A DNA stretch of 64,000 nt from Streptomyces mobaraensis. Lineage in GTDB: Bacteria > Actinomycetota > Actinomycetes > Streptomycetales > Streptomycetaceae. Below the pieces are notes generated by a model that was not told where the DNA came from, ran no database searches, and saw only the letters and a program-made list of their open reading frames with translations. Below, piece after piece: positions 17,192-25,116 of this stretch. Positions within the stretch are counted from its first letter, which is position 1. Every line of letters begins with the position of its first letter. The translations under genes and the position numbers were made by a program. The DNA is taken from positions 2,480,001 through 2,544,000 of the forward strand of contig NZ_CP083590.1 of assembly GCF_020099395.1 (NCBI RefSeq), given 5' to 3'.

Positions 17192-18145
17192 ATGACCGCA
17201 AGCACCACCCCCCGCCCGGCTGCCGCCAGGAGTCGTTTGGCCGCCGCCGGCGCGATCGCGGTCGCCGGCGCCCTGCTGCTGACCGGTTGCGGCGATCAGA
17301 CCAAGAACAAGGACAAGGGCGACTCGTCGTCCGCCGGAGCCTCGGCCCCGCTGTTCGACAAGCTGCCGCAGTCCGTGAAGAGCTCCCGGGTGATCCGGGT
17401 GGGTTCGGACATCGCCTACCCGCCGGTGGAGTTCGTCAAGGACGGCAAGACCGTCGGCATCGACCCGGACATCGCCGACGCGCTCGGCAAGCAGCTCGGC
17501 GTCCGCTTCACGTTCAACAACTCCAAGTTCGACTCACTCGTCGCGGGCCTCCGTTCGAAGCGCTACGACATCGCCATGTCGGCCATGACCGACACCAAGG
17601 ACCGGCAGAACGGCGTCGACCCCAAGACCAAGAAGAAGGTCTCCGACGGTCTCGACTTCGTCGACTACTTCCAGGCCGGCGTCTCCCTCTACACGCCCAA
17701 GGGCAAGACCCAGGGGATCAAGGGCTGGCAGGACCTGTGCGGCAAGAAGGTCGTCGTCCAGCGCGGCACCGTCTCGCAGGACCTCACCAACGCCCAGTCG
17801 GAGAAGTGCGGCGACAACAAGATCTCCATCGAGGCGTACGACACCGACGTGCTGGCCCAGACCCGGCTGCGCAGCGGCGGCGCGGACGCCGGTGCCAGCG
17901 ACTTCCCCGTCGCCGCCTACGCGGTGAAGACCTCGGGGGGCGGCAACGACTTCGAGATCGTCGGCGACCAGGTGGAGGCGGCCCCGTACGGCATCGCCGT
18001 CGGCAAGGACAACGCCCAGCTGCGCGACGCCATCAAGGCCGCCATGGACGCCATCATCAAGAACGGCGAGTACCAGAAGATCATGGACAAGTGGGGCGTC
18101 TCGGCGGGCGCCATCAAGGAAGCCAAGGTCAACGGCGGTTCCTGA
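17192..18145 (+). CDS. Polar amino-acid ABC transporter, substrate-binding lipoprotein
   Basis: The 317-residue product starts after a strong AGGAGGAA site. A lipoprotein signal ends in LLLTGC with Cys33 as the lipid-modified residue; a charged spacer comes next. The family-3 binding domain shows RVIRVGSDIAYPPVEFVKDG, IGIDPDIADALG-like sequence, and YDIAMSAMTDTKDRQ, all typical of polar amino-acid binders. It captures the amino acid outside the membrane and delivers it to the permease encoded next. The substrate is not decidable from sequence alone; glutamate, glutamine or basic amino acids are possible. Confidence 0.9.
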   Translation: MTASTTPRPAAARSRLAAAGAIAVAGALLLTGCGDQTKNKDKGDSSSAGASAPLFDKLPQSVKSSRVIRVGSDIAYPPVEFVKDGKTVGIDPDIADALGKQLGVRFTFNNSKFDSLVAGLRSKRYDIAMSAMTDTKDRQNGVDPKTKKKVSDGLDFVDYFQAGVSLYTPKGKTQGIKGWQDLCGKKVVVQRGTVSQDLTNAQSEKCGDNKISIEAYDTDVLAQTRLRSGGADAGASDFPVAAYAVKTSGGGNDFEIVGDQVEAAPYGIAVGKDNAQLRDAIKAAMDAIIKNGEYQKIMDKWGVSAGAIKEAKVNGGS

Positions 18146-18176
18146 CCCACCGCACGCTCGCTGAAAGGCCACCTCC

Positions 18177-19130
18177 GTGACCGTGAACACCGAAAAGGCG
18201 CAGGGCCCGGACGACGCCCGTCCGGAATCCGGCGCCGCCTCCGAGACCCTCAAGGCCATCCCCGTACGCCACTACGGCCGCTGGGTGTCGGCCGTCCTGG
18301 CCCTCGCCGTCCTCGGCCTCCTGATCAACGCGTTCGCCCAGGGCAAGGTCAACTGGGGCACCGTTCCCGACTACTTCTTCGACGGCGACATCCTCAGGGG
18401 CGTCCGGAACACCATCACCATCACCATCCTATCCATGGTGGTGGGCGTCGTCCTCGGCGTCATCCTGGCCGTGATGCGGCTCTCCAAGAACCCCGTCACC
18501 TCCTCGATCTCCTGGTTCTACATCTGGTTCTTCCGGGGCACGCCGGTCTACGTCCAGCTGCTGCTCTGGTTCAACCTCGGGCTCGTCTTCGAGTACATCA
18601 ACCTCGGGCCGATCTACAAGGACTACTGGTCGTCGTTCATGACGCCCTTCCTGGCCGCCCTGCTCGGACTCGGCCTCAACGAGGCCGCGTACATGGCGGA
18701 GATCTGCCGCGCCGGCCTCCAGTCGGTGGACGAGGGCCAGACCGAGGCCGCGCACGCGCTCGGCATGAGCCACGCCAAGACGCTGCGCCGGGTGGTGCTG
18801 CCGCAGGCGATGCGGGTGATCGTGCCGCCGACCGGCAACGAGTTCATCAACATGCTCAAGACCACCTCGCTGGTGATCGCGGTGCAGTACTACGACCTGC
18901 TCCAGGCCACGTCCAACGTCGGCCAGACCTCGGGCGCGACGGTCGAGATGCTCTTCGTCGCCGCCGCCTGGTACCTGGTCCTGACCAGCGTGCTGAGCGT
19001 CGGCCAGTACTACCTGGAACGCCGGTTCGCCCGCGGTTCGACGCGGAACCTGCCGCCCACCCCCCTGCAGAAGGTCGTCAAGGCCAACCTGCTCTCGTTC
19101 GGCAACCGCCAGGCCGGAGGCTCCGCATGA
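18177..19130 (+). CDS. Polar amino-acid ABC transporter permease
   Basis: This is a 317-residue HisM-type permease. A cytoplasmic N-terminus of about 35 residues is followed by membrane helices starting at [17 protein letters not shown]. The EAA loop reads [20 protein letters not shown], the coupling motif that contacts the ATPase. [14 protein letters not shown] is also typical. The GTG start is 31 bases after the binding-protein stop, and the end overlaps the ATPase gene by four bases. One permease is encoded, so the channel is probably a homodimer. Confidence 0.9.
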   Translation: MTVNTEKAQGPDDARPESGAASETLKAIPVRHYGRWVSAVLALAVLGLLINAFAQGKVNWGTVPDYFFDGDILRGVRNTITITILSMVVGVVLGVILAVMRLSKNPVTSSISWFYIWFFRGTPVYVQLLLWFNLGLVFEYINLGPIYKDYWSSFMTPFLAALLGLGLNEAAYMAEICRAGLQSVDEGQTEAAHALGMSHAKTLRRVVLPQAMRVIVPPTGNEFINMLKTTSLVIAVQYYDLLQATSNVGQTSGATVEMLFVAAAWYLVLTSVLSVGQYYLERRFARGSTRNLPPTPLQKVVKANLLSFGNRQAGGSA

Positions 19131-19894
19131 CCGCCACCCCGATGGTGAAGGCCGAGGGCGTCCACAAGTCCTTCGGCGCCGTCCAGGTCCTCAAGGGCAT
19201 CGACCTGGAGGTCGCCCCGCGCGAGGTGTTCTGCCTCATCGGTCCCTCCGGCTCCGGCAAGTCGACGTTCCTGCGGTGCATCAACCACCTGGAGAAGATC
19301 AACGGCGGCCGGCTGTACGTCGACGGCGAGCTGGTCGGCTACCGCCAGCAGGGCAACAAGCTCTACGAGCTGAAGGACCGCGAGGTCGCCGCCCAGCGCC
19401 GGGACATCGGCATGGTCTTCCAGCGCTTCAACCTGTTCCCGCACATGACGGCCGTGGAGAACGTCATGGAGGCGCCGGTGCAGGTCAAGCGCGAGACCAA
19501 GGCGGTCGCCCGGGAGCGGGCGCTGAAGCTGCTGGACCGGGTCGGCCTCGCCGACAAGGCCGGCAACTACCCGTCCCAGCTCTCCGGCGGCCAGCAGCAG
19601 CGGGTCGCGATAGCCCGGGCGCTGGCGATGGAACCCAAGCTGATGCTCTTCGACGAGCCGACGTCGGCGCTCGACCCGGAGCTGGTCGGCGACGTCCTCG
19701 ACGTGATGCGGGACCTCGCCGAGGAGGGCATGACCATGGTGGTGGTCACCCACGAGATGGGATTCGCCCGCGAGGTCGGCGACTCGCTGGTCTTCATGGA
19801 CAACGGCGTCGTCGTCGAGTCCGGTGACCCGCGCGAGGTGCTCACCAACCCGCAGCACGAGCGGACGAAGTCCTTCCTGTCCAAGGTGCTGTGA
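19127..19894 (+). CDS. Polar amino-acid ABC transporter ATP-binding protein
   Basis: This is a 255-residue GlnQ/HisP-type ATPase. Walker A is GPSGSGKST, the Q-loop reads [14 protein letters not shown], the signature is LSGGQQQR, Walker B is [13 protein letters not shown], and the H-loop is [10 protein letters not shown]. The segment [19 protein letters not shown] before the Q-loop is a family insertion. The ATG overlaps the permease stop (ATGA), completing a three-gene importer operon. The last codons form the first unit of an 18-bp tandem repeat that continues past the stop. Confidence 0.93.
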   Translation: MTATPMVKAEGVHKSFGAVQVLKGIDLEVAPREVFCLIGPSGSGKSTFLRCINHLEKINGGRLYVDGELVGYRQQGNKLYELKDREVAAQRRDIGMVFQRFNLFPHMTAVENVMEAPVQVKRETKAVARERALKLLDRVGLADKAGNYPSQLSGGQQQRVAIARALAMEPKLMLFDEPTSALDPELVGDVLDVMRDLAEEGMTMVVVTHEMGFAREVGDSLVFMDNGVVVESGDPREVLTNPQHERTKSFLSKVL

Positions 19895-19950
19895 AGCCCC
19901 ACGGCGCTGTGAAGCGCCACGGCGCTGTGAAACGCCACGGTGCTGTGAGC
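19886..19950 (+). repeat. 18-bp tandem repeat duplicating the ATPase stop-codon region
   Basis: About 3.6 units of GCGCTGTGAAGCGCCACG run from inside the last codons (GTGCTGTGA) into the intergenic region. Because the unit is a multiple of three, each copy keeps a TGA in the same frame, giving three extra in-frame stops. The rest of the gap to 20259 is unremarkable apart from a GCCGTCCGGCGTTTG fragment near 20104. Confidence 0.75.
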
Positions 19951-20259
19951 CCGGAGGACGGACTTCGGGAAGCCACCCGAACCGCCGGGGGCGCGCTCGC
20001 CCGGGGACGCTCCCCCTCCCGCTCCCCCGCGACGCGCCCACCGAACGGATGACGGATGCGCGCCGCCGGACGGCGGTCGTACGGAACACGGTTCCGCGCG
20101 ACCGCCGTCCGGCGTTTGCGGACACCAGTTCGCCTACGGCGTACGTGGCCGGAAAGCGCGTCCCGCCCACCCGCCCGTCGTACGCTGTAATAGCCTCGTT
20201 GCATAGACATCCATTACCCATCGGGGCCCGGCCCCGGGCCGACCACCGAAGGACCCCCC

Positions 20260-20901
20260 GTGGAACTGGCCTCCTACGCGGACTACGCCGTCCGGCTGGT
20301 CAACACCGAGGCGCCCGCGCGCGGCACCGACACGCTCACCTCGCTCGACGGCGCCCGGGAGATGTTCGGCCCCGGCTCGCAGATGGCGCGCAGGCTCACC
20401 GACGGCGACGTCACCCGGCTGCGCGGCGTCCGGACGCGGCTGCGCGCGGTCTTCGAGGCGGCGGCCGAGGGCGACGAGGTACGGGCCGTGGACCTGCTCA
20501 ACGCGCTGCTGATGGAGTTCCCCGTCAGCCCGCAGATCTCCGGCCACCAGCAGCGCGACGAGGCCGGCCGCCCGGACTGGCACCTGCACATCGCCGACCA
20601 CGCCGCGAACTCGGCGGCCGGCTACACGGCGACGGCCTGCATGGGCCTCGCCGTCCACCTCACCGGGGCGGGCGTGGACCGGCTCGGCATCTGCCAGGCC
20701 CCGCCGTGCCGCAACGCCTACCTCGACACCTCCACCAACCGCTCCCGCCGCTATTGCTCCGACCGCTGCGCCACCCGCGCCAACGTCGCCGCCTACCGGG
20801 CCCGCAAGCGGCGCGAGAGCGGCAGCCCCAGCAGCCCGGCGGAGCGCACCGGCCGGACGGCCGAGGCCGCCCAGGAGAGCAGCGCGCCCGCCGACCGCTG
20901 A
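20260..20901 (+). CDS. CGNR zinc-finger (ABATE-type) probable regulator
   Basis: The product has 213 residues with a GTG start. The helical N-terminal domain begins ELASYADYAVRLVNTE and fits the putative stress-responsive ABATE domain. The C-terminal zinc finger carries the cysteine set C-QAPPC, YCSDRC and the NRSRRYCSDRCATRANVAAY core of CGNR proteins. A disordered Ser/Ala-rich tail follows. It probably binds DNA; its targets are unknown. Its last 109 bp overlap, in antiparallel fashion, the 3' end of sodX. Confidence 0.85.
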   Translation: MELASYADYAVRLVNTEAPARGTDTLTSLDGAREMFGPGSQMARRLTDGDVTRLRGVRTRLRAVFEAAAEGDEVRAVDLLNALLMEFPVSPQISGHQQRDEAGRPDWHLHIADHAANSAAGYTATACMGLAVHLTGAGVDRLGICQAPPCRNAYLDTSTNRSRRYCSDRCATRANVAAYRARKRRESGSPSSPAERTGRTAEAAQESSAPADR

Positions 20902-21257
20902 CCCGCCTGCGGCAGCGGGCGCAGCCGCACCCAGGCGCGGGCCACGACGAGCTCGTCCGGCACCGCGCCGAACTCCCGGCTGTCGTTCTCGACCAGGGGG
21001 TTGTCCCCGGTGACCCACCAGCCGCCGTCGCGCCGCTCGACCGCGCGCTTGACGATCAGCAGGTCCTGCCGGAACGGGTGCCGCAGCACCACCACGTCCC
21101 CCGGGCGCACGCTCGCGCCGTACTGCACCACCAGCTGGTCGCCCGGGTTCAGCGTCGGGACCATCGACGGGTTGTAGACCTCGGCCAGCCCGATCCGCAG
21201 CAGTCCGCGACGCTCGCGGTCCAGCCCGTACGCGGGCTCGTCCAGTCGCTCCTGCAC
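20793..21257 (-). CDS. sodX: Nickel superoxide dismutase maturation protease
   Basis: This 154-residue S26-type protease has the catalytic Ser31 in YNPSMVPTLNPGD and Lys70 in LLIVKRAVERR. GDNPLVENDSR follows, as in signal-peptidase-like enzymes. It removes the short leader of SodN to expose the nickel-binding His. Divergent placement from sodN, 148 bp apart, is the standard arrangement. The C-terminal 36 residues are encoded in the overlap with the CGNR gene and may be poorly conserved. Confidence 0.93.
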   Translation of the reverse strand: MQERLDEPAYGLDRERRGLLRIGLAEVYNPSMVPTLNPGDQLVVQYGASVRPGDVVVLRHPFRQDLLIVKRAVERRDGGWWVTGDNPLVENDSREFGAVPDELVVARAWVRLRPLPQAGQRSAGALLSWAASAVRPVRSAGLLGLPLSRRLRAR

Positions 21258-21405
21258 CTCGGCTCCTCACTCCCGTCCTTCTCCGTCCGGTCCCAGCCTG
21301 ACACCGGTCTTTCGCCCTAAGCCCCACGGGGTACCCGGGAAAAGCCTTCCCGCACCGAGTAATCTCGCACCTGAGAAGACGATCACGAGGAAGGACAGCA
21401 CCACT

Positions 21406-21801
21406 ATGCTTTCCCGCCTGTTCGCCCCCAAGGTGAAGGTCAGCGCCCACTGCGACCTGCCCTGCGGCGTGTACGACCCGGCCCAGGCCCGCATCGAGGC
21501 GGAATCGGTCAAGGCCGTCCAGGAGAAGTACCAGGCCAACGAGGACCCCCACTTCCGTGCCCGCGCCACGATCATCAAGGAGCAGCGCGCGGAGCTCGCC
21601 AAGCACCACGTCTCGGTGCTGTGGAGCGACTACTTCAAGGCGCCGCACTTCGAGAAGTACCCCCAGTTGCACCAGCTGGTCAATGACACCCTGAAGGCGC
21701 TGAGCGCCGCCAAGGCGTCGACCGACCCGAAGACGGGCGAGAAGGCGCTGGAGCTCATCGCCGAGATCGACCGTATCTTCTGGGAGACCAAGAAGGCGTA
21801 A
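21406..21801 (+). CDS. sodN: Nickel superoxide dismutase
   Basis: The product has 131 residues. The 14-residue leader MLSRLFAPKVKVSA is followed by HCDLPCGVYDPAQ, whose His1, Cys2 and Cys6 bind nickel after leader removal by SodX. The rest is the four-helix bundle of the hexameric cytoplasmic enzyme, with KAVQEKYQANEDPHFRARA. It dismutates superoxide to oxygen and peroxide. In S. coelicolor nickel induces sodN and the mRNA tail yields a small RNA against sodF (literature knowledge). GGAAGGA lies upstream of the ATG. Confidence 0.97.
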   Translation: MLSRLFAPKVKVSAHCDLPCGVYDPAQARIEAESVKAVQEKYQANEDPHFRARATIIKEQRAELAKHHVSVLWSDYFKAPHFEKYPQLHQLVNDTLKALSAAKASTDPKTGEKALELIAEIDRIFWETKKA

Positions 21802-21874
21802 GGTCTCCCTCCTCGTCCACCGTCGGCGGGGCGCTCGACGCGTCGCACCGGCGTGCGGTGGCACACGGGAACCC

Positions 21875-21908
21875 GAGGGGCCCGGCCGGATCTCCGGCCG
21901 GGCCCCTC
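21875..21908 (+). terminator. Perfect 16-bp hairpin after sodN
   Basis: GAGGGGCCCGGCCGGA pairs perfectly with TCCGGCCGGGCCCCTC around a 2-base TC. It lies 74 bases after the sodN stop and before a convergent gene, so it can terminate from both sides. Confidence 0.85.
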
Positions 21909-22005
21909 GTCGTCATGGGCGTCCGCAAGGCGCGGGCGTACGGGAACGGGTGCGCGCCGTGGAGCGGGCGCCCCGGCGGCCGCGCACCCGTCGCGCGTCG
22001 TGCGG

Positions 22006-22650
22006 CTACTTGGGGAGGACCCACTTCAGGGGCTCCTTGTAGAAGCCCCGCCGGTAGGTGATGTGGGTGACCTTCTTCCCCTGCGGCACCACGAACGCCT
22101 GGCAGAAGGTGCGCTCCTCGCCCTTCTTCCACGCCTTGCCGTAATCGGCGCTCTCGCAGTCGGACGGCGTCCCCGGGAGCTGCCCGATGGTGATGAGCGG
22201 ACGGCCCGGCTCTCCGCCCTGCACCAGGGTGCCGATGTCGGTGGTCATCATCGGCGGCCTCATGGGGGCGTCGGCGTCGGCCAGCCTGGCCTTCAGATAG
22301 GCGAAGGCGACGGTCTTCCCCGCGAACTTCTTGGCGTCGGAACCGCCTTGGAGGTCCTCGGGCTTGCCCATCACCACCTTCTGACCGGTGACGACGAACT
22401 TCCCCTTCTTTTTGTCCGACTCCAGTTCCTGCTCCTCCGGGCTGGGCTGCCCGGCGGGGAGTTCCTTGGCCCCGGCGTCCGCCCCGGCGTCCGCCTTGGC
22501 GTCGCCGGGCTTCCCCTTGCCGGACGAGCGGTCGGACGAGTGGCCGGACGAACCGCAGGCGGTCAGCGCCAGGGCGGCCACGACGGCCCCCGCGGTGAGC
22601 GCGGCGCGGCGGGGTGCCGCGGCGGTGAGATCTGCGAACTGGCTGAGCAA
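22006..22650 (-). CDS. Putative lipoprotein of unknown function
   Basis: The TTG at 22650, preceded by GGGGGA, is preferred because it places the lipobox LALTAC at a normal distance (Cys32). An ATG at 22719 would give a 54-residue pre-sequence. A charged, lysine/aspartate-rich linker follows. The folded domain has KKKGKFVVTGQKVVMGKPEDL, a disulphide-compatible pair (SDCESADYG, TFCQAFVV) and a C-terminal YRRGFYKEPLKWVLPK. I do not recognise the family. It faces the cell exterior and converges on sodN. Confidence 0.7.
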   Translation of the reverse strand: MLSQFADLTAAAPRRAALTAGAVVAALALTACGSSGHSSDRSSGKGKPGDAKADAGADAGAKELPAGQPSPEEQELESDKKKGKFVVTGQKVVMGKPEDLQGGSDAKKFAGKTVAFAYLKARLADADAPMRPPMMTTDIGTLVQGGEPGRPLITIGQLPGTPSDCESADYGKAWKKGEERTFCQAFVVPQGKKVTHITYRRGFYKEPLKWVLPK

Positions 22651-23035
22651 GGTGTCCCCCGATTGTTCCGTGATGCCGTTCCGGATCCGCGTCCGGAAAC
22701 GGCGACCGAGTTTACGCATCCGGCCGTCCGAGGAAGTCGGCAGGGTTCACGGCGGAAGGGCCGGCGAAGCGGAATCCGGATATCGGGGACGGTTTCGGTG
22801 AAGTTCCGGGGAAATGGCGGAGCGCGTCGTGCTTTCGGGATCGCTCCGGGCATTCGCGTGGCCGCCAGCACCTCTCGCACTTCACCCGACTCCCCTTATT
22901 CTCGGCGTAATTCACTTGCTGCCCGAGCCGGATACGGGGAGGGAGACACCGTCCGTCGAGGCCGGCCCGCCGCGCGAAAACCCGTTGCCGCCCGCCGTCC
23001 GCCCGGGCACAGTTGAGGACACCGCTTACGCATCT

Positions 23036-23155
23036 CCCGGTGCGCAGGGGACGGTTACTTCGTTTCGGGTACGGGTGGTCGCGGGTTCGAATCCCGTCCG
23101 GGGCCCAGGGCCCCGGTAGCTCAGCGGCAGAGCGCCATGTGCCGTCCCCGCCCCT
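23036..23155 (+). ncRNA. Y-RNA-like ncRNA with circularly permuted tRNA-like module
   Basis: The closing stem GGGGACGG (23047-23054) pairs with CCGTCCCC (23142-23149). It is extended by GC/GC across a bulged A at 23046. Inside, in order, are: a T-arm (GCGGG 23081-85, loop TTCGAAT, CCCGT 23093-97); a 7-bp acceptor-like stem (CCGGGGC 23098-104 with GCCCCGG 23110-116, closed by CCAGG); the tRNA-like UA at 23117-118; a D-arm (GCTC, loop AGCGGCA, GAGC, 23119-133); and G26. The anticodon arm is replaced by the closing stem. This is the architecture known for bacterial YrlA RNAs bound by Rsr/Ro60. The 5' and 3' ends are estimates. Confidence 0.75.
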
Positions 23156-23195
23156 GATCTCGGGAGAGCGCGAGCACCACCGCATACGCACCTCC

Positions 23196-23250
23196 CGGTG
23201 CGCGGGCCACGGCTCCTTCTCCATCGGAACACGCCGTGGCCGGACCTGGT
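23196..23250 (+). ncRNA. Second Y-stem-like hairpin without tRNA module
   Basis: GGCCACGGC (23205-23213) pairs perfectly with GCCGTGGCC (23233-23241) around a 19-base loop. A 26-bp stretch just upstream (23178-23203) repeats 23020-23045 with two mismatches, so the start of this unit copies the start of the first Y-RNA-like element. It might be a short Y-like RNA, a decayed duplicate, or part of one longer transcript. Confidence 0.4.
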
Positions 23251-23279
23251 CTCGGGGGGGGCGCGGCACCGGGGCGTCC

Positions 23280-23390
23280 GGTGCGCCGGTCCGCGGCTAC
23301 TTCGGGTTCGACTCCCGCACGCCGCCGTCCCGTCGGCTCGGGGCGGGCGGCGTGCTGCCCACTCCTGGCGGGCGATCCGCGGCCATTCGA
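23280..23390 (+). ncRNA. Third Y-RNA-like element with tRNA-like arms
   Basis: CCGCGG (23291-296) pairs with CCGCGG (23377-382), extended by GG/CC across a bulged T at 23290. Within it are a T-arm-like hairpin (CGGG 23303-306, loop TTCGACT, CCCG 23314-317), a 9-bp acceptor-like stem (23318-326 with 23346-354), and a D-arm-like hairpin (GCCC 23357-360 with GGGC 23370-373). The order is the same as in the first element. The match is weaker because the T-loop is TTCGACT and the canonical UA and G26 are absent. Confidence 0.5.
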
Positions 23391-23481
23391 TCTCGGACGC
23401 CCCGGACCGTCGTCCGGCCTCCCTCCGACCGCCACACACCACGAGCCCTCGCCCGGCTCTCCAGGGGGGGATCCGCTTCTC

Positions 23482-25080
23482 ATGTCCCGTTTCAACGCCC
23501 GCGCGCGCCGCCGCGGGGCCGCCACGTCGCCCGTCGCCACGACGGGCGCCACGACCGTCAACCACCAGGGCGGCACCGGGCACCTGCGCGAGGCCCGCGG
23601 CGAGCTGTTCCTGCTGGCCGTCACGGACACCGTCGCCCAGGACACGTTCTACGAGGGCGGCGGGCGGCGCGACGACCGGTTCGCCGGTCTCGTGCGCCGG
23701 CTGGCGGTCGAGGACCCCGAGTGGACGGCGCGGCTGCTGGGCTGGCTGCGCGCGGACGGCGGCGTGCGCACGGCGTCCCTGGTCGGCGCGGCGGAGTTCG
23801 TCCACGCGCGGCTCGCGGCCGGCGGGGCGGCGGCGCCGGCGGCCGGCCCGTACGGCAACCGGGGCGTCGTCGCGTCCGTCCTGCTCCGCCCGGACGAGCC
23901 GGGCGAGATGCTGGGCTACTGGACGTCGCGGTACGGGCGGGCGGTGCCGAAGCCGGTCAAGCGCGGCGTGGCGGACGCGGTGCGCCGGCTGTACCACGGC
24001 AGGGCGCTGCTCAAGTACGACACCGCGGGCAAGGGCTTCCGCTTCGGCGACGTGCTCAACCTCGTCCATCCCGCGCCGGATCCCGCCAAGCCGTGGCAGG
24101 GGGAGCTGTTCCGCTACGCGCTGGACCGCCGGCACCACCCGGAGGACGCCATACCGCCGGCCGCGGACCCGGTGCTCACCGCGCACCGGGAGCTGATGGC
24201 CGTGCCGCCGGCGGAGCGGCGGTCCGTCCTCACCGGCCCGGGCGGCGCCGAGCGGCTCGCCGCGGCGGGCATGACGTGGGAGGCGCTGGCCGGCTGGCTC
24301 CAGGGGCCGCTGGACCGGGCGGCCTGGGAGGCCGTCATCCCGTCCATGGGCACCATGGCGCTGGTCCGCAACCTGCGGAACTTCGACGAGGCCGGGGTGG
24401 GGGACGAGGTCGCCGCCGCCGTCGCCGCGCGGATCGCCGATCCGGCGGAGGTGGCGCGCTCCCGGCAGTTCCCCTTCCGCTACCTGGCGGCCCACCGGCA
24501 CACCGGTTCCGCGCGCTGGACGGACGCGCTGGAGCGCGCGCTGTCCCACTCGCTCGCCAACGTCCCGGCGCTGGACGGCCGGACGCTGGTGCTGGTCGAC
24601 CGGTCGGGGTCGATGTTCGACGGGATCAGCGAGCGGACGCGGCTCAACCGGGCGGACAGCGCGGCGGTCTTCGGCACGGCCCTCGCCCTCCGGGCGGCCT
24701 CGGCCGACCTGGTGGAGTTCGGCACGACGAGCCGCCGGATCCCGCTGGCCCCCGGCGACTCGGTGCTGCGGGCGACGGAACGGTTCGGCAATCTGGGCGG
24801 CACGAACACCGCGGACGCCGTGCGCCGGCACTACGCCGGACACGACCGCGTGGTGATCGTCACCGACGAGCAGACGGCCCCCGGCGGCCCCTACGACGCC
24901 ACCTCCGCCGTCCCGCCCCGCGTCCCCGTCTACACCTGGAACCTCGCCGGCTACCGCACCGCCCACGCCCCCTCGGGCACCGGCGACCGGCACACCTTCG
25001 GCGGCCTCACCGACGCGGCCTTCCGCGCGATCCCACTGCTGGAGGCGGGCCGGGACGCGGCGTGGCCGTGGGAGGGGTGA
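23482..25080 (+). CDS. TROVE-domain (Ro60/Rsr-like) RNA-binding protein
   Basis: The product has 532 residues, ATG preceded at 12 bases by a G-run (start chosen at MSRFNARARRR). The TROVE domain occupies about residues 15-370: VNHQGGTGHLREARGELFLL, VAQDTFYE, DAVRRLYHG-type HEAT-like helices. A vWA domain follows with the MIDAS LVLVDRSGSMFDG (about 373-385) and VVIVTDEQTAPGG. Ro60 proteins bind misfolded RNAs and Y RNAs and work with PNPase in RNA decay or stress survival. The upstream Y-RNA-like array strongly supports the assignment. Confidence 0.93.
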   Translation: MSRFNARARRRGAATSPVATTGATTVNHQGGTGHLREARGELFLLAVTDTVAQDTFYEGGGRRDDRFAGLVRRLAVEDPEWTARLLGWLRADGGVRTASLVGAAEFVHARLAAGGAAAPAAGPYGNRGVVASVLLRPDEPGEMLGYWTSRYGRAVPKPVKRGVADAVRRLYHGRALLKYDTAGKGFRFGDVLNLVHPAPDPAKPWQGELFRYALDRRHHPEDAIPPAADPVLTAHRELMAVPPAERRSVLTGPGGAERLAAAGMTWEALAGWLQGPLDRAAWEAVIPSMGTMALVRNLRNFDEAGVGDEVAAAVAARIADPAEVARSRQFPFRYLAAHRHTGSARWTDALERALSHSLANVPALDGRTLVLVDRSGSMFDGISERTRLNRADSAAVFGTALALRAASADLVEFGTTSRRIPLAPGDSVLRATERFGNLGGTNTADAVRRHYAGHDRVVIVTDEQTAPGGPYDATSAVPPRVPVYTWNLAGYRTAHAPSGTGDRHTFGGLTDAAFRAIPLLEAGRDAAWPWEG

Positions 25081-25116
25081 GGTGAACCGGGGCGTGTGCC
25101 GGAGGAGTCGCCGCGG

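Larger units (their letters stand above)
22720..23481. other. 762-bp gene-free region upstream of the Ro60 gene
   Basis: Open frames here are compositional shadows. The second half is dense in RNA-like structure: three consecutive stem structures, two with T-arm, acceptor-like and D-arm-like elements, described separately. The first half (22720-23000) holds promoter-like AT-richer DNA. Confidence 0.7.

Noticed and set aside
23081..23133. An ordinary tRNA gene, suggested by GGTTCGAATCC and GTAGCTCAGCGGCAGAGC
   Set aside because: The 3' half precedes the 5' half and there is no anticodon arm. The order fits a permuted Y-RNA module, not a functional tRNA.
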